DNA of 64,000 bases from the NCBI GenBank assembly GCA_000018565.1, contig CP000875.1, positions 1,007,199 to 1,071,198 on the forward strand, read 5' to 3'. The stretch is from Herpetosiphon aurantiacus DSM 785. GTDB taxonomy: Bacteria; Chloroflexota; Chloroflexia; Chloroflexales; Herpetosiphonaceae. Positions 60,638 to 64,000 of the stretch are shown here, one piece after another. Both the position numbers and the translations under genes were made by a program. Below the pieces are notes generated by a model. It made no database searches and had not been told where the DNA came from. It worked only from the letters and a program-made list of their open reading frames with translations. Each line of letters starts with the position of its first letter. The stretch's first letter is position 1.

Positions 60638-63610
60638 ATGGTCTTTTTCGCTCGTTCAAGGGATTTGTTGCCCCGCTTGCTGAGCGGGTTGCTGCTGCTG
60701 ACCTTGATCATTACGGGGTTGTTGGTGCAGTCGCAGGCCCAAGCTCAAACTGCTCAACCACAGGCTGTTGCCACTAGTGCCACAACGACGATGTTTAGTT
60801 GGCAAGATGGCGCAACCGTGCCGCAACCACGTTTTGAATCGCAAGGGGTCTTTGTCAATGGCAAGTTGTATGTAATTGGTGGCTTTATTAGTTGTTGTAC
60901 CCAAATTAATGCTACCGATTTGGTCGATGTTTATGATTTGGCCAGTAATACGTGGCAACGGATCGCCAGTATTCCCGAGGCGATTAGCCATGCCCCAGTT
61001 GTTGCCGATGGCACCAATATCTATGTGCTCGGCGGGTATTTGGGCAATAACCCAGGTGGTAGCACCAACCATGTGTGGAAGTTGAATACAGTTACTAATA
61101 CATGGACGCGTGGTATCGACTTGCCCGTTGCTCGCGGTGGCGCTGGTGCAGCGATTGTTAATCGTAAAATTTATTTCTTCGGTGGGGCTGTGCGTACCGC
61201 TGGTGTGTTTGATGATACTGACTTCGGCGATCATTATATGCTCGATTTAAGCCTCGCTAACCCAACTTGGGTTTCACGCGCTGCCATGCCCAACCCACGT
61301 AACCATACTGCTGCTGGGGTGGTCGATGGCAAAATTTACGCCGTTGGTGGCCAGCATGGCAAAGCCGAAGAATCGGCCAATCAGGCCGAGGTTGATCGCT
61401 ATGATCCCGCAACCAATACGTGGACGCGGGTTGCCGATATGCCCATTCCCAAAGGCCATACTTCTTCATCAACCTTTGGCTATCGTGGCCGTTTATTGGT
61501 GATTGGTGGCTCGATCAATGGTGGTACCAGCGGCCTTGCTTCGGCTGATGTGCTGATGTACGACCCCAAAAGCGATGTTTGGATGAAGTTGGTTTCGTTG
61601 CCAGCCTATCGTAAAACCCCAGTTGCCGATGTTTGGAATAACAAACTTGTGGTGACGACTGGCGGCGGTTATGGCCAAACGGATACCACTTGGATTGGCA
61701 ATTTGCCCGATTCATGGGAATCTAACGGCACCATGCCCGTACCCTTGGGCGAGGTTGCCAGTGGGATTATCGGCAATAAAATGTATGTGGTTGGTCAAGG
61801 CAATGCTGCAACCTTGCGCTACAACTTGACGACTGGCAGCTATAGCTCAACCACCACTTTGGCTCAACGGGCCTTGCGTGGCAATCACCATGCCGCCGAA
61901 GTAATAAACGGTAAATTCTACTTATTTGGTGGCCTCGATAATAACAGTGATGGCAAAGTCCAAATCTATGATCCTGTGTCCAACACCTGGGCCATGGGCG
62001 CGGATATGCCGTTTGCCGCTGGGGCTAGCTCCTCAGCCGTGATCAATGGCTATGCCTATGTTGCTGGCGGGATTATCAATGGCAGTACAACCACCCGTGT
62101 AGCCCGCTATGATCCAGTCGCGAATACTTGGACTGAAGTTGCCGCCATGCCGCGCGGGCGCAATCACGCTGCTTCGGCGACTGATGGTAGCAAATTGTAT
62201 GTCTTTGGTGGGCGTGGGCCAGGTAGTGGCGATGGCAATAATGTTGCCAATGGCTTTGATACTGTCCAAATTTACGATCCTGTTGCTAATTCATGGCGCT
62301 CAAGCATGACCGATACAACGATTGCGCCGTTGCCGCAAGCCCGTGGTGGGATGGGCAAAGCGGTTTATTATGACGGCGAGTTCTATATTTTTGGCGGTGA
62401 AACGCTTGATGGTGCAGGCGCGGTCACTGGCAATGTGTATGATCGGGTTGATATTTATAACCCAATTCTTAACCGCTGGCGCACTGGTTCGCCTATGCCG
62501 ACCGCCCGCCATGGCATCTTCCCTGTGATTAACGGCGGACGAATTTATATTGCTGGGGGTGGCACGGTTTCGGGCTTTAGCCAAACCAACATCACCGAAA
62601 TTTATAATCCAGGGATTGCTGCCGACGAAAATGCCCACCTTGAAAGCAATGGTCAAGTTGGCTTCGATTCCGAGCAAGTCCACGGCAATACCGCGCGTGG
62701 TCAGTGGTCGTGGCAAACTCGCAATGATGTTGATCGGCCTGGCTTCAGCGGCAACAACTACTTGGCGGTCTTGCCCAATACTGGCACCCTTTCGGATACC
62801 AATTACACCACGATGGCTCCACAACTGGATTATCGCGTGAAGTTCACCACGCCTGGTACCTATTATGTGTGGCTGCGTGGCTGGGCCGATAGTGGCGGCG
62901 ATAATTCGGTGCACCTTGGCCTGAATGGTCAGCAATCAAGCTCATCGGATAAGATGACCTTGCCAATTTTCAGCGCTTGGCGTTGGTTCCGCGATACAAC
63001 CGATGGTGTGCCTTCAACTATCACTATTCCAAGTGCTGGAGTATACACGCTGAATTTGTGGATGCGTGAGGATGGTTTCCGTGTTGATCGCTTGTATCTG
63101 ACGACTGATGTTAATTTTGTGCCAAGCGATGCCCAATTAACCCCAATTCCGACGACTGCACCAACCGCGACGGTGAGCAATCCGACCGCGACCAATACCG
63201 CGACGGCAACCAATACACCAACCAACACACCAACCACCGTGCCGCCAACGGCGACCGATACCGCTACGGCGACCGAGGTTCCAACTAATACGCCAACCGC
63301 CACGACGGTTCCGCCAACGGCAACCGATACTCCGACTTCAACCAATACGCCTGAACCGTCAACCACCGAGCCAGCGACCAACACGCCGACTCCGACGATT
63401 ACGGTGACGGCAACCAATACAACCACGGCTGTGCCGACAACAGCAGTGCCGACAACAGCATTGCCAACCACGGCTGTGCCAACGGTAACTGAGACGCAAA
63501 CTCCGACCGCAACTGTCACAGTAGGCACGATTACGCCAAGTGAAACGCCAACCGCGACAGTCCCGACCAGCGAAACACATCAAGTCTATCTACCTTGGGC
63601 TTCTAAATAA
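60638..63610 (+). CDS. Secreted kelch-repeat protein with Thr/Pro stalk
   Basis: A 990-residue exported protein. The signal peptide runs through [20 protein letters not shown] (about residues 18-37). About ten kelch repeats follow (such as [28 protein letters not shown]) forming one or two propellers. A beta-sandwich like those of carbohydrate-binding modules lies at ~665-830 ([20 protein letters not shown]). A ~150-residue Thr/Pro stalk of TNTPT-type repeats leads to the end [10 protein letters not shown]. Similar YLP tails are frequent on secreted Chloroflexota proteins; a sorting role is inference. Likely surface adhesion or glycan binding. Confidence 0.88.
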   Translation: MVFFARSRDLLPRLLSGLLLLTLIITGLLVQSQAQAQTAQPQAVATSATTTMFSWQDGATVPQPRFESQGVFVNGKLYVIGGFISCCTQINATDLVDVYDLASNTWQRIASIPEAISHAPVVADGTNIYVLGGYLGNNPGGSTNHVWKLNTVTNTWTRGIDLPVARGGAGAAIVNRKIYFFGGAVRTAGVFDDTDFGDHYMLDLSLANPTWVSRAAMPNPRNHTAAGVVDGKIYAVGGQHGKAEESANQAEVDRYDPATNTWTRVADMPIPKGHTSSSTFGYRGRLLVIGGSINGGTSGLASADVLMYDPKSDVWMKLVSLPAYRKTPVADVWNNKLVVTTGGGYGQTDTTWIGNLPDSWESNGTMPVPLGEVASGIIGNKMYVVGQGNAATLRYNLTTGSYSSTTTLAQRALRGNHHAAEVINGKFYLFGGLDNNSDGKVQIYDPVSNTWAMGADMPFAAGASSSAVINGYAYVAGGIINGSTTTRVARYDPVANTWTEVAAMPRGRNHAASATDGSKLYVFGGRGPGSGDGNNVANGFDTVQIYDPVANSWRSSMTDTTIAPLPQARGGMGKAVYYDGEFYIFGGETLDGAGAVTGNVYDRVDIYNPILNRWRTGSPMPTARHGIFPVINGGRIYIAGGGTVSGFSQTNITEIYNPGIAADENAHLESNGQVGFDSEQVHGNTARGQWSWQTRNDVDRPGFSGNNYLAVLPNTGTLSDTNYTTMAPQLDYRVKFTTPGTYYVWLRGWADSGGDNSVHLGLNGQQSSSSDKMTLPIFSAWRWFRDTTDGVPSTITIPSAGVYTLNLWMREDGFRVDRLYLTTDVNFVPSDAQLTPIPTTAPTATVSNPTATNTATATNTPTNTPTTVPPTATDTATATEVPTNTPTATTVPPTATDTPTSTNTPEPSTTEPATNTPTPTITVTATNTTTAVPTTAVPTTALPTTAVPTVTETQTPTATVTVGTITPSETPTATVPTSETHQVYLPWASK

Positions 63611-63613
63611 GCA

Positions 63614-63653
63614 AAAAGCCCTGTGCGGTAACTCCGCACAGGGCTTTTGTTTT
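63614..63653. terminator. Bidirectional terminator
   Basis: AAAAGCCCTGTGCGG (63614-63628) pairs with CCGCACAGGGCTTTT (63634-63648), followed by GTTTTT. A-run and T-run on the two sides allow it to serve both the kelch gene and the convergent Hsp20 gene. Confidence 0.92.
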
Positions 63654-63660
63654 TCAAGGC

Positions 63661-63999
63661 TTATTTATTAACTTCGAGTTCTTTGGCTGGACCAACATGC
63701 ACGCTAATTTTGCGTGGCTTGACTTCTTCGGCCTTGGGAACGTCGAGTCGTAGAATGCCATGTTCCAAGGTGGCGCTAATTTGGTCGCCCTTGACCAACA
63801 TTGGCAAGTTGATCGAACGGCTGAAACGGCCATAGCGACGTTCGGTGCGATGGGCGGTGGTGCCTTCGCTTAATTTTTCGCTGCGAACTTCACCGCTGAT
63901 CGTTAATACATTTTCTTGTAATGTAATATCAAGATCTTCAGCTTTGAGACCAGGCACGGCAGCTTCAACGATATAGCTGTTGGCATTTTCCAAAACGTT
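63661..63999 (-). CDS. Hsp20/alpha-crystallin small heat-shock protein, N-terminus outside window
   Basis: The alpha-crystallin domain of a small heat-shock chaperone; the frame stays open to the window edge, so the start is missing. Visible motifs are SYIVEAAVPGLKAEDLDITL, ENVLTISGEVRSE, RRYGRFSRSINLP and the ATLEHGILRLDVPK strand. The C-terminal extension has PRKISVHV with the I-x-V anchor. It prevents aggregation of unfolded proteins. Confidence 0.93.
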   Translation of the reverse strand, partial: NVLENANSYIVEAAVPGLKAEDLDITLQENVLTISGEVRSEKLSEGTTAHRTERRYGRFSRSINLPMLVKGDQISATLEHGILRLDVPKAEEVKPRKISVHVGPAKELEVNK

Positions 64000-64000
64000 C

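Noticed and set aside
62929..63528. Minus-strand Val/Gly-rich 199-residue frame
   Set aside because: It is the complement of the Thr/Pro stalk of the kelch gene; the valine-rich composition is a shadow of ACC/ACG codons.
1..64000. tRNA, rRNA, prophage, integrase or transposase genes
   Set aside because: No cloverleaf, conserved rRNA stretch, or recognisable phage, integrase or transposase protein was seen on either strand.

Overview
The window looks like chromosome from a Herpetosiphon-like member of the Chloroflexota. This is inference from gene content: large SARP/MalT-like regulators, zinc-ribbon/FHA signalling proteins, an MglA/roadblock module, and a Thr/Pro-stalked secreted protein ending in a YLPW-type tail. 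No rRNA, tRNA, CRISPR array, phage or insertion-sequence gene was seen. The ends cut a GAF-domain gene (left) and an Hsp20 gene (right).

Region 1 (819-13442, all minus strand) is a beta-mannan/manno-oligosaccharide locus. It holds a LacI regulator, a GH130 phosphorylase, a lipoprotein sugar-binding protein, a lipoprotein GH5-like glycanase, a second GH5 enzyme, a cellobiose-2-epimerase-like protein, a CE7 deacetylase, a type I phosphomannose isomerase and a GH2 beta-mannosidase. Together they suggest extracellular cutting and deacetylation of mannan, uptake, then both epimerase/phosphorolysis and hydrolysis to mannose. No permease genes accompany the binding protein.

Region 2 (13861-31923) is mostly core and signalling genes. 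It has lipoyl synthase, purK-purE, an McrB-like AAA+ ATPase without McrC, an FHA-FHA-ABC transporter fusion, a PP2C phosphatase, a Ser/Thr kinase and a zinc-ribbon/FHA protein. These are followed by a HAD hydrolase, an MmyB-type regulator, a lactonase-like metallo-hydrolase, a thioesterase and an OmpR-type two-component pair.

Region 3 (32318-53734) is the most striking part: a ribosomal-peptide (RiPP) cluster of thiopeptide type. A degenerate receiver, a MacB-like ABC system and a 1050-residue ATPase-SARP regulator lead into five tandem, nearly identical 62-residue precursor genes on a ~226-bp repeat. A tightly coupled operon follows: three related ThiF/E1-like proteins (one fused to a SagB-like oxidase half), a YcaO cyclodehydratase, a nitroreductase-type dehydrogenase, a PqqD-M50 peptidase fusion, a tRNA-dependent (LanB-type) dehydratase and two thiopeptide-type SpaB_C proteins. 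An ABC exporter closes the cluster. Expected chemistry is azole formation on Cys/Ser/Thr, Ser/Thr dehydration and perhaps [4+2] pyridine formation, on a Ser/Thr-rich core with only three Cys.

Region 4 (53830-57249) is a methionine operon: a near-consensus promoter, SAM-I riboswitch and terminator, then metY, a small unknown gene and metX. Region 5 (57305-60177, minus) is a DUF4388/MglA/roadblock polarity-type module. Region 6 is a secreted kelch protein and a small heat-shock protein. Eight copies of a GC-rich fold-back intergenic repeat are scattered through the window.
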